Shown here: positions 24,541 to 33,584 of the stretch, piece by piece
How positions within the stretch are numbered: position 1 is the first letter of the stretch
Layout: the number at the start of each line of letters is the position of its first letter
From: JAKACA01 sp050008715
Lineage (GTDB): Bacteria > Actinomycetota > Acidimicrobiia > Acidimicrobiales > Bog-793
Assembly: GCA_050008715.1 (NCBI GenBank)
Contig: JBEKMC010000010.1
Location: 1 to 64,000 of the forward strand
Direction of reading: 5' to 3'
DNA length: 64,000 nucleotides
Notes under the pieces: generated by a model
What the model was told of the DNA's origin: nothing
The model's input: the letters and a program-made list of their open reading frames with translations, nothing else
The model's database searches: none
Program-made: the position numbers and the translations under genes

Positions 24541-25481
24541 CGACGGAGTCGTTCGTCGTGCCGGCTGCCCTTGCAGGTGAGCGCCTCGACCGGGCCTTGG
24601 CCCTGCTCACCGGTCGGCCCAGGGCCGACATCGGCCGGGCCATCGCAGCTGGTGGTGTGACGATCGCCGGCGAGCCGGCGCAACAACGCAGCCGTCATCT
24701 GAAGGCCGGCGAGCACATCTCGGTAGTGATCGAACAGCTTGCCGACGTGATCGTCGAGGCCGTGGCGGCGGGGCACGGAGAGGTTGCCTTCGAGGTCGTC
24801 TACGACGATGCAGATGTGATCGTGGTCGACAAGCCGGTCGGTCTCGTCACCCACCCGGGCGCCGGCGTACACGCCAGCACGCTCGTCGGCGGTCTGCTCG
24901 ACCGCTATCCGGAGCTCGCACAACTCCCGTTGCAAGGTTGCGGCTCTCCGGAACGGCCCGGCATCGTGCACCGTCTCGACAAGGAGACCTCCGGCCTGCT
25001 CGTCGTCGCTCGCTCGCCACGCGCCTTCCGTTCTCTCACCGAACAGCTCGCCGCACGCACGGCAAAGCGCACCTACCTGGCGCTTGCGCTCGGGACTCTG
25101 GGAGCTGCGCACGGCGTCATCGACGCCCCCATCGGGCGTTCTGGACGGGATCCCACCAGGATGGCCGTCGCCAACGCCGGCAGAGCGGCGCGGACGTCGT
25201 ACACCGTGCTTCGGCGCTTAACCGAGCCACTCGAGGCGACGGAGCTGGAGCTACACCTCGAGACGGGCCGCACGCACCAGATCCGGGTGCATCTTGCCGC
25301 CATTGGACATCCGGTGCTCGGCGATGGCCGCTACGGCGGAGCGCGGCGATCGTCGGGCGTGACCCGGTTGATGCTGCACGCGCTGAGGCTGGGTTTCTTG
25401 GCACCGGGCAACGGGGAGCCGCTGGAGTTCGAGGTGCCGCCGCCCGACGAGTACGTCGTCTCGATAGGGCGCTTCACCTGA
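24537..25481 (+). CDS. RluD/RluA-family pseudouridine synthase
   Basis: 314 residues from GTG in a GTGA overlap with lspA. An S4 RNA-binding domain (GERLDRALALLTGRPRADIGRAI) precedes the catalytic domain with GIVHRLDKETSGLLV, where the aspartate forms the adduct with RNA uridine, and LETGRTHQIRVHLAAIGHPVLGD. Family members modify 23S rRNA helix 69 and other sites; the exact target cannot be read here. Confidence 0.93.
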   Translation: MTTESFVVPAALAGERLDRALALLTGRPRADIGRAIAAGGVTIAGEPAQQRSRHLKAGEHISVVIEQLADVIVEAVAAGHGEVAFEVVYDDADVIVVDKPVGLVTHPGAGVHASTLVGGLLDRYPELAQLPLQGCGSPERPGIVHRLDKETSGLLVVARSPRAFRSLTEQLAARTAKRTYLALALGTLGAAHGVIDAPIGRSGRDPTRMAVANAGRAARTSYTVLRRLTEPLEATELELHLETGRTHQIRVHLAAIGHPVLGDGRYGGARRSSGVTRLMLHALRLGFLAPGNGEPLEFEVPPPDEYVVSIGRFT

Positions 25482-25489
25482 GAGGGTTC

Positions 25490-26326
25490 TCAGGCGGCGT
25501 CGTTGACGCCTTCGACCTCCGGCTGCTCAGCGAGGAAGGCGAGTGCGGACGCCTCGATCCGCCGAACGCGGCGCACGCCGATCCCGAGGGAACGGGCGGT
25601 CGACTCGAGAGAGGCGGGAGGGGTGCCGTCTAGGCCGAAACGCAATCGCACGACCGACTGCTCGAGCTCCGGCAGGCGATCGATGGCGGCGTCGAGGCGA
25701 CTCAGGCTGATGGAGTGGACGAGGTCCTCTTCGAAGGGCACGTCATCCGCCGCAACCACGTCGCCGAGCGTGGCAGTCGCCTCACTCGTGAGCGGCTGGT
25801 CGAGGCTGGCTACGACGCGAGGGAGTCTCGCCTGGTCAGGGTCGCCTTCCAGCTCTGCTGCGAGCGCGTCCTCCGGAAGGCGGATCGCCCGTCCCTTGGA
25901 CTGCACAGCCCGCTGGAGCGCCTGACGGATCCACCACGTGGCATACGTCGAGAAACGGAAACCCTTGCGCCAGTCGAACTTCTCGACCGCGCGCATCAAG
26001 CCGAACGTCCCTTCCTGCACGAGGTCGACCAGGTCGACACCGCGGCCCTGGTACCGGCGCGCCCAGTGCACGACGAGGCGGAGGTTCGACCCGATCATCT
26101 GCTGACGGGCCTCCTCGTCGCCGAGCTCGATCCTCTTTGCGAGCTCAACCTGGGCGTCAGCGCTGAGCAGGGGGTATTTACCCAGGTCGTCGAGGAACAG
26201 GCGCATCAGATCGGGCGCGTTGGAGCCGCTTCCGCCCACACCTCTCTCAGGCGACGTCGTCTCTCCTGCGGAGTACTCGGTAGTGGAATTCGCGGGAATT
26301 TTCGGCTCTCCTCTCATCGTTTCCAC
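25490..26326 (-). CDS. Group 2-type sigma-70 factor
   Basis: 278 residues. Region 1.2 (DLMRLFLDDLGKYPLLSADAQVELAKRI), region 2 with NLRLVVHWARRYQGRGVDLVDLVQEGTFGLMRAVEKFDWRKGFRFSTYATWWIRQAL and region 4 with a shortened helix-turn-helix (LGIGVRRVRRIEASAL). No region 1.1, so it is shorter than the primary RpoD and is more like a stress or stationary-phase sigma. Region 4.2 is diverged. Divergent from the phosphatase gene with 73 bases between. Confidence 0.92.
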   Translation of the reverse strand: METMRGEPKIPANSTTEYSAGETTSPERGVGGSGSNAPDLMRLFLDDLGKYPLLSADAQVELAKRIELGDEEARQQMIGSNLRLVVHWARRYQGRGVDLVDLVQEGTFGLMRAVEKFDWRKGFRFSTYATWWIRQALQRAVQSKGRAIRLPEDALAAELEGDPDQARLPRVVASLDQPLTSEATATLGDVVAADDVPFEEDLVHSISLSRLDAAIDRLPELEQSVVRLRFGLDGTPPASLESTARSLGIGVRRVRRIEASALAFLAEQPEVEGVNDAA

Positions 26327-26399
26327 TCGTTACTCAGTACACAACACCCCAAGGCGCCGGCTCATTCCGACCTCGCCCGCGGGTAACCTACGCGCCCTG

Positions 26400-27053
26400 A
26401 TGTCCGCTGAGTCCGTCCAGCTCGACCCATTCTCGCAGACGGGTGTGTCACGGCACTCGCAGTCCGGTGCGAAACACGTCCCGGGCAGGGTTTTCCTCGT
26501 CCGGCACGCCGCCACGGAGTGGAGCGCGGTCGGTCGTCACACGGGTCTTACGGATCTGCCGCTGCTCCCGGACGCCGAGGAAGCAGCTCGGGCACTGGGC
26601 CGCCGACTCGAGCACCTGCGGCCGCTGCTGGTGCTCTCGAGTCCCCTGCTCCGCGCCGTCGAGACGTGCCGGCTGGCGGGTTTCGGCGACGAGGTCGAGA
26701 CGTCCCACCTGCTGCTCGAGATGGACTACGGCGACTACGAGGGCCTGACGACCGCCCAGGTCCGCGAGGCGCGCCCCGGTTGGGACCTGTTCAGGGACGG
26801 CTGTCCCGGCGGCGAGACGATCGAGGATGTCGGCAAGCGAGTCGACTTGCTCCTGGAGCGACTCGTCAGCGATCGGGGGCTCGCCGACGGCGACGTCGCC
26901 CTCTTTGCCCACGGGCACGTTCTCCGGGTCCTCACGGCCCGTTGGCTCGGCCTCGAGGCAGCCGAGGCGCGACGGTTCGCGCTCGCGGCCGCCAGGATTG
27001 GAGTCCTCGACTGGGAGCACGAGTGGACCGTGGTCGGGGGCTGGAACCACTAG
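26400..27053 (+). CDS. Histidine phosphatase (phosphoglycerate mutase-like)
   Basis: 217 residues from ATG 26400. VRHAATEWSAVGRHTG gives the catalytic RHG-like histidine (here RHA), SSPLLRAVET the second arginine block, EMDYGDYEGLTTAQV the acid, and FAHGHVLRVL the second histidine. This set suits a broad phosphatase rather than glycolytic mutase. A longer upstream frame overlaps the sigma-factor 5' end on the other strand and is unconserved. Confidence 0.88.
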   Translation: MSAESVQLDPFSQTGVSRHSQSGAKHVPGRVFLVRHAATEWSAVGRHTGLTDLPLLPDAEEAARALGRRLEHLRPLLVLSSPLLRAVETCRLAGFGDEVETSHLLLEMDYGDYEGLTTAQVREARPGWDLFRDGCPGGETIEDVGKRVDLLLERLVSDRGLADGDVALFAHGHVLRVLTARWLGLEAAEARRFALAAARIGVLDWEHEWTVVGGWNH

Positions 27054-27074
27054 CGGCCACTCGGTCGGTCGATT

Positions 27075-27107
27075 CGGGCCGCTCGATTGGGTCAGTCGAG
27101 CGGCCCG
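27075..27107. terminator. Strong hairpin between convergent genes
   Basis: CGGGCCGCTCGA at 27075-27086 pairs perfectly with 27096-27107 over 12 bp around a 9-base loop. It sits at the junction of the convergent phosphatase and Rrf2 genes and overlaps the Rrf2 stop. There is no T-run, so it may act as a bidirectional RNA-end hairpin. Confidence 0.55.
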
Positions 27108-27538
27108 ACGGTCGCGAACCCTCCCCGAGCCCTCGTCACCATGTCCGCCAAGGTGAAGGAATCCAGGTGGTGACGCATGTGCTCGCCCACCTCGGACCAG
27201 ACGGTCAAGAGCACACACTGCCCCTCGTGGTCGCAGGCGCCGTTCTCGTGGGGCTGGCCGAAGTCGCCCGCCATGATGGGTCCGTCCACGGCGCTGACGA
27301 TCTGACCGAGGGTGATCTGCGCCGGTGGGCGGGCAAGCACATAGCCGCCGCCGACCCCACGCTTCGATCGAACGAGGCCGGCGCCCTTGAGGGCGAGGAG
27401 GATCTGCTCGAGGTACGGCTGCGGCAACCCGGTGCGCTCGGCGATGTCGCGAACCGAGGTCGGTGGGGCTTCACCCGCCCTCAAGGCGAGCGAGAGCAGC
27501 GCACGGCTGGCGTAGTCGCCCCTCGTCGAGACCTTCAC
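27092..27538 (-). CDS. Rrf2 family transcriptional regulator
   Basis: 148 residues. Winged helix at the start (MKVSTRGDYASRALLSLAL, then TGLPQPYLEQILLALKGAGLVRSKRGVGGGYVLARP). The sensory part has only two cysteines, in GACDHEGQCVLLTVW, one fewer than iron-sulfur IscR. It could still bind a cluster with a non-cysteine ligand. No isc/suf genes are nearby, so the regulon is unknown. Confidence 0.9.
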   Translation of the reverse strand: MKVSTRGDYASRALLSLALRAGEAPPTSVRDIAERTGLPQPYLEQILLALKGAGLVRSKRGVGGGYVLARPPAQITLGQIVSAVDGPIMAGDFGQPHENGACDHEGQCVLLTVWSEVGEHMRHHLDSFTLADMVTRARGGFATVGPLD

Positions 27539-27611
27539 GTCCCCATGCTACGGCGCGCCCCGGCGTCGCCCCCGGCCGACCCGCTGCGGGCGGCTCCTCA
27601 CCACGAGATCG

Positions 27612-27671
27612 GGATGGTCACGGCGAAATGCGGATGAATCACGACGAAACGGGAATCGTCACAACGAAGTG
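27612..27671. repeat. Three degenerate 20 bp tandem repeats
   Basis: Units at 27612, 27632 and 27652 of the form GGATGAATCACGACGAAACG, 60-75% alike, and a partial fourth at 27672. They lie at the 3' end of the DMT transporter gene and run past its stop. Function unknown. Confidence 0.75.
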
Positions 27672-28774
27672 GGAATGGGCCGAGGCTCCGGTATCTCGTC
27701 CACACTGAACAAGTCAGAATTGGGCAAGTCAGAATTGGGTAAGTCAGCACCGGGCAAGCCAGCACTGGGCAAGGAGGCGTTCGGGTGTAGAGGAGTCTGC
27801 GCGGGCAGGCGGAGCGGCTCGCTCGATGCCGGAGCGCCGGCAAGCACCGCTGTCTGCGGGACCACCGCGCCCGAGAGATTGAGTGCGACTGACTCGTCCG
27901 GGTCGCCGACGATGAGCTTGGAGGACGACAAGGCCATGATCCCGACCACCACCAAGGACAGTCCGAAGGCGGCGCCAAGGATCGGGAGCACTCCGGAGCG
28001 GATGTGCTCATGGAGCAGGGTCGCCCCGAGGATGACGCTCGCGATCGGGTTGGCGGCTGCGAGGGCGGGCAGCGACCAGCGGATCGGGCCACTCTGGAAC
28101 GCGCTCTGGACGAGGAACACGCCGCACAACAGGCTCCCGCAGAACGCGTACAGCTCCCAGTTGCTCAACGTGTGTGTGATGACGGCACCGAGGCCGTGAT
28201 GCAAGCTGCCGTCGATCCCTCGAGCCATCCCTTTTGCGAACGCCGCAGAAAGGCCGTTGATGAGTCCGCCTGCGCAGGCCAGCAAGCCGGCCTTCCATGT
28301 CGGTTTGCGGGAGGCGAGCGAGCAGCTCACGAGCACCAGCACGGCGAACCCGAGCGAGCCGAGGGCGATCGCCCAGCCTTCTCCCGAGCCGGTCCCGCTG
28401 CCTTTGCGGGGATCTGTCGCCACGAGCAGCACCACGAGGCCGAAACACACCGTCACGGCGGCGAGCAGCTCCCGGGCGCCGGGTCGCCGGCTGTGCACCC
28501 AGATGGCATTGATGGGCAAGGCGAACAGCAGCCCGCACACGAGGATCGGCTGCACCGACACGAGCGAGCCGTGCACGAGCGCGACGAGCTGCAGGGAGGT
28601 CCCGACGACGCTGGCACCGATTCCTGCCAGCCACAACGGGCGCCTGACGAGGCGCAACAGCAGGCTGAACCGCAGGTGATGCTCCGCAGGTTGGGCGATG
28701 GCGGCGTGCTGCTGCAACACGACGGCAACGGCAAAAGCCATGGCCGCGGCGAGACTGACCAGGATCACCAGCAC
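27659..28774 (-). CDS. DMT superfamily (EamA-like) membrane transporter
   Basis: 371 residues, about nine or ten membrane helices between residues 1 and 295 in two halves (VQPILVCGLLFALPINA in the first, AANPIASVILGATLLHEHI in the second), typical for drug/metabolite exporters. The substrate cannot be read. After the last helix, residues 335-360 are a PNSDL/PSAGL pentapeptide repeat and an acidic tail in the cytoplasm or outside. Divergent from the ABC transporter by 56 bases. Confidence 0.85.
   Translation of the reverse strand: MLVILVSLAAAMAFAVAVVLQQHAAIAQPAEHHLRFSLLLRLVRRPLWLAGIGASVVGTSLQLVALVHGSLVSVQPILVCGLLFALPINAIWVHSRRPGARELLAAVTVCFGLVVLLVATDPRKGSGTGSGEGWAIALGSLGFAVLVLVSCSLASRKPTWKAGLLACAGGLINGLSAAFAKGMARGIDGSLHHGLGAVITHTLSNWELYAFCGSLLCGVFLVQSAFQSGPIRWSLPALAAANPIASVILGATLLHEHIRSGVLPILGAAFGLSLVVVGIMALSSSKLIVGDPDESVALNLSGAVVPQTAVLAGAPASSEPLRLPAQTPLHPNASLPSAGLPGADLPNSDLPNSDLFSVDEIPEPRPIPTSL
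27711..27785. repeat. 15 bp tandem repeat in the DMT transporter C-terminus
   Basis: AAGTCAGAATTGGGC at 27711, near-identical at 27726, diverging at 27741 and 27756, and degenerate at 27771. Read on the reverse strand it encodes PNASL-PSAGL-PGADL-PNSDL-PNSDL. Confidence 0.92.
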
Positions 28775-28830
28775 CTGTTCAGGTTATGCGACGCCGGGCA
28801 TGCGCCGCTTTCGCCTGCGCTGCCGCCAGA

Positions 28831-30129
28831 ATGAGGTACATGCGATTCCGACTCGTGGTTCCAGCGGCCGTCGTGCTCGCGGCGTCGTTGGCGGCCTGCG
28901 GGAACGCCAAGACGACCGTGAACAACGGCGGCAACTCGAACGGCGTCACGGCTCATTCGATCGTCGTGGGCGGCATCGCCTCGGTGACCGGCCCGCTCCC
29001 GCAGGCGTTCGCGCCAGTGTTCGACGGAGTCAGCGCGTACTTCGACATGGTGAACGCCTCGGGGGGCATCAACGGCCGGACGATCAAGTTCGCCTACCAG
29101 CTCGACGACGAGTCGGACCCCGCCATCGACGTGCAGCAGGCACGGGCCCTCGTGCAGTCGGACCACGTGTTCGCCGTCGTCGGTGTGGCCACGCCGAGCT
29201 TCAACGGGGCGTCGTATCTGGCGGCCAACAGCGTGCCGACCTTCGGCTACAACGTCAACCCGCAATGGTCGGACGGCCAGAGCCTCTTCGGTTACGACGG
29301 CTCGTACATCGATTTCGAGCACCCCGGCCCCGAGTCCGCCTATCTGGCCGAGCAGCTGGGATCGAAGCGGGTCGGCATCATCGCCTACAACCTCTCCCAG
29401 TCGGCGGACGGCTGCATCGGCGTCGCCAACACGATGATGAAGTTCCACATCCCGGTCGCCTTCGAGGATCTCTCGATCTCGCCGCCCGCGATCGACCTGA
29501 GCGCCGACGTCAACCGGATGCGCGCCCACGGTGTCGACTTCGTCGCCAGCTGCCTCGACCTCAACGGGAACCTCGTGCTCTCACGCGCCCTGCAGGCGGC
29601 CGGAATGGGATCGGTCGCCCAGTACTGGCTCGACGGCTACGACGAGGCTGCCATCCGGACGAGCGCGGCCCTGATGGACGGCGTCTATCTCCTGATCGGT
29701 CATGTGCCGTTCGAATCGGGCGAGTCCCAGCCGCAGCGCTACCCGGCCATGGCGCTCTACCTGAAGGAGATCCGGAAGTACTTCCCTGGTGACGAGCCGA
29801 GCGAGCCGTCGCTCGCGGGCTGGGTGAGCGCCGAGATGTTCTCCGACGCCCTCAGAGCGATCGGGAGCGATGTCACGAGGGCGCGGCTCGTGGCAGCGGT
29901 GAACTCGCTCACCGCGTATACCGGAGGGCTGATGGCCCCGATCGACTGGAAAGCCGAGCATCGCGAGGTCGGGCCGGTGGACTGCAACGTGTACGTGCGG
30001 GCCAACAGCACAGAGTTCGTGCCGGTCTTCGGCTCGTCGCGCACCGTGTTCACGTGTTTTCAGTACCCGCAGCCCTCTTCGAACAAGGTGGTCGTCGTGC
30101 CACCTCCCGCCTTCACGCCCGGAGGCTGA
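28831..30129 (+). CDS. Branched-chain amino acid type ABC substrate-binding lipoprotein
   Basis: 432 residues from ATG 28831 (ATG 28840 also fits). Lipoprotein signal with the box LAASLAAC and cleavage before the cysteine. The periplasmic-binding type I fold follows: IVVGGIASVTGPLPQAFAPVFDGVSAYFDMVNASGGINGR. It would present the solute to the fused permease encoded next. The ligand may be amino acids, amides or other short acids; sequence alone does not say. Confidence 0.88.
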   Translation: MRYMRFRLVVPAAVVLAASLAACGNAKTTVNNGGNSNGVTAHSIVVGGIASVTGPLPQAFAPVFDGVSAYFDMVNASGGINGRTIKFAYQLDDESDPAIDVQQARALVQSDHVFAVVGVATPSFNGASYLAANSVPTFGYNVNPQWSDGQSLFGYDGSYIDFEHPGPESAYLAEQLGSKRVGIIAYNLSQSADGCIGVANTMMKFHIPVAFEDLSISPPAIDLSADVNRMRAHGVDFVASCLDLNGNLVLSRALQAAGMGSVAQYWLDGYDEAAIRTSAALMDGVYLLIGHVPFESGESQPQRYPAMALYLKEIRKYFPGDEPSEPSLAGWVSAEMFSDALRAIGSDVTRARLVAAVNSLTAYTGGLMAPIDWKAEHREVGPVDCNVYVRANSTEFVPVFGSSRTVFTCFQYPQPSSNKVVVVPPPAFTPGG

Positions 30130-30138
30130 CCCGCCGAA

Positions 30139-32079
30139 GTGAGCCAACTACTCTCGTATGCCATTCCCGGCCTGCCGTACGGGTGCGTCTTCGCCTTGCT
30201 CGGAATGGGCCTCGTGCTCACCTACCAGACCTCCGGTGTGTTCAACCTCGCATTCGGTGCGCAGGCGTACGCCTCTGCCGTCGTCTTCTTCGTGTCCGTC
30301 CAGAACGGATGGCCCGTGTGGGCGGCTTTCCTCCTCGCCGTCGTCTTCGGTGCGCCCGTGCTCGGGGCCGTCCTGCAGTTCGGCCTCTACCGGCACGTCC
30401 GCACGAAACCCCCCCTCGTCAAACTCGTCGCCGCCCTCGGCATGCTCATCGCCATCCCTGCCGTCCTTCAGGTGGCGTTCGGTGCCGACCAGCTCATCAA
30501 CCCGCCGGCACTGTGGCTGGCGCCGTCGGCCATCTATTTCCATGTGGCAGGAGACGCCATCGACGGCACGGAGCTGTCGACGGTCATCGTCACTGCAGCC
30601 GTCGCCCTGCTGCTCTCGCTCATGTTCCACTTCACACAGATCGGCCTGCGCATGCGGGCGATGGCCGAAAGCCCGCGCATGGTCTCCCTCGCCGGCGTCA
30701 ACGCCGAGGTCACCGGTTTTGCGAGCTGGATGCTCTCGAGCTTCCTCGCCGGCCTCGCCGGCGTGTTGCTCGCTCCGGCTTTCGGGGGGCTGCAGTCGAC
30801 GAACTTCACCGCATTGCTCGTCGCCGCCGTTGCGGCCGCTGCTGCCGGCAGCCTGCGAAGCCTGCCGTGGACGTTCTTCGGTGGAATCCTCCTCGGTGTG
30901 GCCGAGGAGCTGCTGAGCGGGTACCTCCCGTCGGGTCAGATCCTCTCGTCCGGCCTACGACCTGCATTCCCCTTCGTCGTGTTGTTGGGCCTTCTCGTGT
31001 TCCTGCCGGGTCTGCGCCGTCGCTGGGCGAGGACCGATGACCCCCTCGCCGCCTGCGACCCGCCGCCCGCCCCGCTCACCTCCACGGTCGGAGGTGCTCT
31101 GTTCCGGCGGGCATCCCGCGGGACTATCGCCCTACTCCTGGCGGCGTTCGTCGTGTCCGCGCTGACCTGGGTGTCGGGCAGTTGGGTGTTCACGATCACC
31201 CAGATCCTCGTCTTCGCGATCGTGTTCCTCTCGATCGTGCTCCTCACCGGCATGAGCGGGCAGATCTCGCTGTGCCAGGCGAGCTTCGCCGGTGTCGGCG
31301 CCTTCACCGCCGGCCAGATGGCAGATCACTTCGGCATCTCGATCCTGCTCGGGATCGTCATCGCAGCAGTCGTGAGCGCCGCCGTCGGAGTGATCGTGGC
31401 GCTACCGGCCCTGCGGCTCGGCGGGCTGGCGCTCGCCCTCGCCACGCTGGCCTTCGGCCTTCTGGCGGACAACATCGGCTTCCAATACTCGTGGTCGGGG
31501 AACGGCCAGAGCGGGATCTCGGTGCCCCGTCCTCAGCTCGGCTCGATCAACTTCACGAACGACCGGGCGTTCTTCGTCCTCGTACTCGTGGTGCTCGCCA
31601 TCTGCGTCGTCGTCGTGGCGGCGATCGCCCGTGGCACCACCGGGCGGCAGCTCGCCGCCCTGCGCGGGAGTGAGCTCGCAGCGGCTTCCATCGGCGTCAA
31701 TCCGGCACGGCTCAAGATCATCGTGTTCGCGCTCTCGGCGGGCATCGCCGGCGTCGGCGGTGCCTTGTACGCCTCCCTCGACCAGAGCGTGTCGTCGAGC
31801 GACTTCAACACGCTCGTCTCGCTCGTTCTCGTCGTCGTCATCGCCACCGTCGGCGTCTCGAGCATCGAGGGGGCCATCGAGGCCGGCGTCGCCTACGTGC
31901 TCGTGAACACCGTGCTCACGAGCGACCTCCCCGCTCAGTACTCGAGCTTGCTCGAGCTCGTGTTCGGGGCTGGCGTGATCGTCTATGTGCTCCATCCCGA
32001 GGGGGTCGTCGAGGTCTCCAAGCGCTTCGTGCTCGACCACGTCCTGCGGCGGCCGACCGAGCCCGAGGCCGCCGTATGA
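30139..32079 (+). CDS. Fused LivH-LivM ABC permease
   Basis: 646 residues from GTG 30139. The first half (about 1-300) is LivH-like: GMGLVLTYQTSGVFNLAFGAQAY and LRMRAMAESPRMVSLAGVN with the coupling EAA-like helix. The second half (about 325-635) is LivM-like: LTGMSGQISLCQASFAGVGAF and LAALRGSELAAASIGVNPARLKI. Normally these are two subunits; here one polypeptide with about 16 helices provides the whole channel. Confidence 0.92.
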   Translation: MSQLLSYAIPGLPYGCVFALLGMGLVLTYQTSGVFNLAFGAQAYASAVVFFVSVQNGWPVWAAFLLAVVFGAPVLGAVLQFGLYRHVRTKPPLVKLVAALGMLIAIPAVLQVAFGADQLINPPALWLAPSAIYFHVAGDAIDGTELSTVIVTAAVALLLSLMFHFTQIGLRMRAMAESPRMVSLAGVNAEVTGFASWMLSSFLAGLAGVLLAPAFGGLQSTNFTALLVAAVAAAAAGSLRSLPWTFFGGILLGVAEELLSGYLPSGQILSSGLRPAFPFVVLLGLLVFLPGLRRRWARTDDPLAACDPPPAPLTSTVGGALFRRASRGTIALLLAAFVVSALTWVSGSWVFTITQILVFAIVFLSIVLLTGMSGQISLCQASFAGVGAFTAGQMADHFGISILLGIVIAAVVSAAVGVIVALPALRLGGLALALATLAFGLLADNIGFQYSWSGNGQSGISVPRPQLGSINFTNDRAFFVLVLVVLAICVVVVAAIARGTTGRQLAALRGSELAAASIGVNPARLKIIVFALSAGIAGVGGALYASLDQSVSSSDFNTLVSLVLVVVIATVGVSSIEGAIEAGVAYVLVNTVLTSDLPAQYSSLLELVFGAGVIVYVLHPEGVVEVSKRFVLDHVLRRPTEPEAAV

Positions 32080-32837
32080 GTGCCCTGCTGGATGTCGTCG
32101 GCCTGGGCAAGCGCTTCGGGGGCATCAAGGCACTCGACGACGTCTCGCTCGAGGTGAGCGCTGGCGAGGCGGTCGGCCTGATCGGGCCGAACGGCGCCGG
32201 CAAGACGACGCTGTTCGACTGCGTCACGGGTGTGCGCCGCGCCGACACCGGGGAGATCCGCTTCGCCGGCGCGCAGATCGACAACTTGCCGATCTGGCGA
32301 CGGGCCCGCCTCGGGATCGGCCGCACCTTCCAACGCATCGAGTTGTTCGGAGGGATGACGGCACGTGACCACCTGCTCGTGGCCGAACGCGAGCGCGCCG
32401 GGGACGGGAGGGTCTGGAAGGACCTGTTATGGCGTGGAGGCCCTCGCCACGACGAGCTCGACCGCGTGGAGAAGATGATCGCCGAGCTCGGCCTCGAGCC
32501 GTTCGCCGACGCTGCCATCGAGTCCCTCAGCCTCGGTCAGGGCCGGCTCGTCGAACTGGGTCGGGCGCTCATGATCGAGCCACGGCTCCTCCTGCTCGAC
32601 GAGCCGTCGTCCGGGTTGGACTCTCGCGAGAGCGGCGACCTCGCCGCGGTGATCAACGAGCTGCGTCATCGGCGGGAGATGGCGGTGCTCCTCGTGGAGC
32701 ACGATCTCGACCTCGTCCACGCCGTCGCCGAGCGCGCCTATGTGATCGACTTCGGGCGCCTGATCGCCTCCGGCCCGCTCGACGACGTCCTTGCCGATTC
32801 CGGCGTGCGTCGCGCCTACCTGGGGCAGGAAAAGTGA
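32076..32837 (+). CDS. ABC transporter ATP-binding protein (LivG-like)
   Basis: 253 residues, ATGA overlap with the permease. Walker A GPNGAGKTTL, LivG block IGRTFQRIELFGGMTARDHLLVAERER, signature SLGQGRLVELGRAL and Walker B LLLLDEPSSGL, then H-loop VLLVEHDLDLV. One of the two nucleotide-binding subunits. Confidence 0.95.
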   Translation: MSALLDVVGLGKRFGGIKALDDVSLEVSAGEAVGLIGPNGAGKTTLFDCVTGVRRADTGEIRFAGAQIDNLPIWRRARLGIGRTFQRIELFGGMTARDHLLVAERERAGDGRVWKDLLWRGGPRHDELDRVEKMIAELGLEPFADAAIESLSLGQGRLVELGRALMIEPRLLLLDEPSSGLDSRESGDLAAVINELRHRREMAVLLVEHDLDLVHAVAERAYVIDFGRLIASGPLDDVLADSGVRRAYLGQEK

Positions 32838-33565
32838 ACGTGACCGGAGCGGCGCCGCCTGCGCTCGAGCTGCGGCACGTGCATGCCGCCTACGGTCGTT
32901 TCCGGGCCCTGTTCGACGTCTCGTTCTGCGTCGCCAAGGGCTCAGTCGCCGCCATGCTCGGCCCGAACGGGGCCGGCAAGTCGACCATCGCCCGTGTGGT
33001 CGCCGGCCTCGTCCCCACGACGGCCGGTGCGGTGCTGCTCGGCGGTGAGGACGTCACCGGCATGCCCGTCGATCGCATTGTGCGCCACGGCCTCGCCTTC
33101 GCACCGGAAGGTAGGCCGGTGTTCGCAACCCTGGACGTGGAGGACAACCTCCGGCTGACGTTCTGCCGCCAGCTGCCGCGTCGGGAGGTGGCGGGCGCCC
33201 TCGAGCGGTCCTACGCGCGCTTCCCTCACCTGAAGACCCGCAGGCGCCAGCTGGCCGGCACGCTGTCAGGCGGGGAGCAGCGGCTCCTTGCCCTCGCTCG
33301 GGTCCTTGCCGTGCCGCCCAGCCTGCTCGTCGTCGACGAGCTGTCTCTCGGCTTGGCGCCGAGAGCCGTGGACGACGTATTCGCCGCTCTTCGCGAGATC
33401 AACGAGGCGGGAACGAGCCTCCTCGTCGTCGAGCAGCAGGTCACCCGGGCGCTCGAGCTTGCCAGCCAGGTGATCGTGCTTCGCAAAGGTCGCGTGACCC
33501 ACGATGTCGCCGCCAACGAGATGCCCGAGGATGTCGCGAACGAGCTGCTGCCGGTGTCCCCTTGA
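32834..33565 (+). CDS. ABC transporter ATP-binding protein (LivF-like)
   Basis: 243 residues from GTG 32834 in a GTGA overlap with the LivG gene. Walker A GPNGAGKSTIARVVAG, LivF block HGLAFAPEGRPVFATLDVEDNL, signature LSGGEQRLLALARVL, and Walker B LLVVDELSLGLAP. It would pair with LivG. End of the operon; the next gene is convergent after 19 bases. Confidence 0.95.
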   Translation: MNVTGAAPPALELRHVHAAYGRFRALFDVSFCVAKGSVAAMLGPNGAGKSTIARVVAGLVPTTAGAVLLGGEDVTGMPVDRIVRHGLAFAPEGRPVFATLDVEDNLRLTFCRQLPRREVAGALERSYARFPHLKTRRRQLAGTLSGGEQRLLALARVLAVPPSLLVVDELSLGLAPRAVDDVFAALREINEAGTSLLVVEQQVTRALELASQVIVLRKGRVTHDVAANEMPEDVANELLPVSP

Positions 33566-33584
33566 GGTTCGCTCCGGACCGCCG

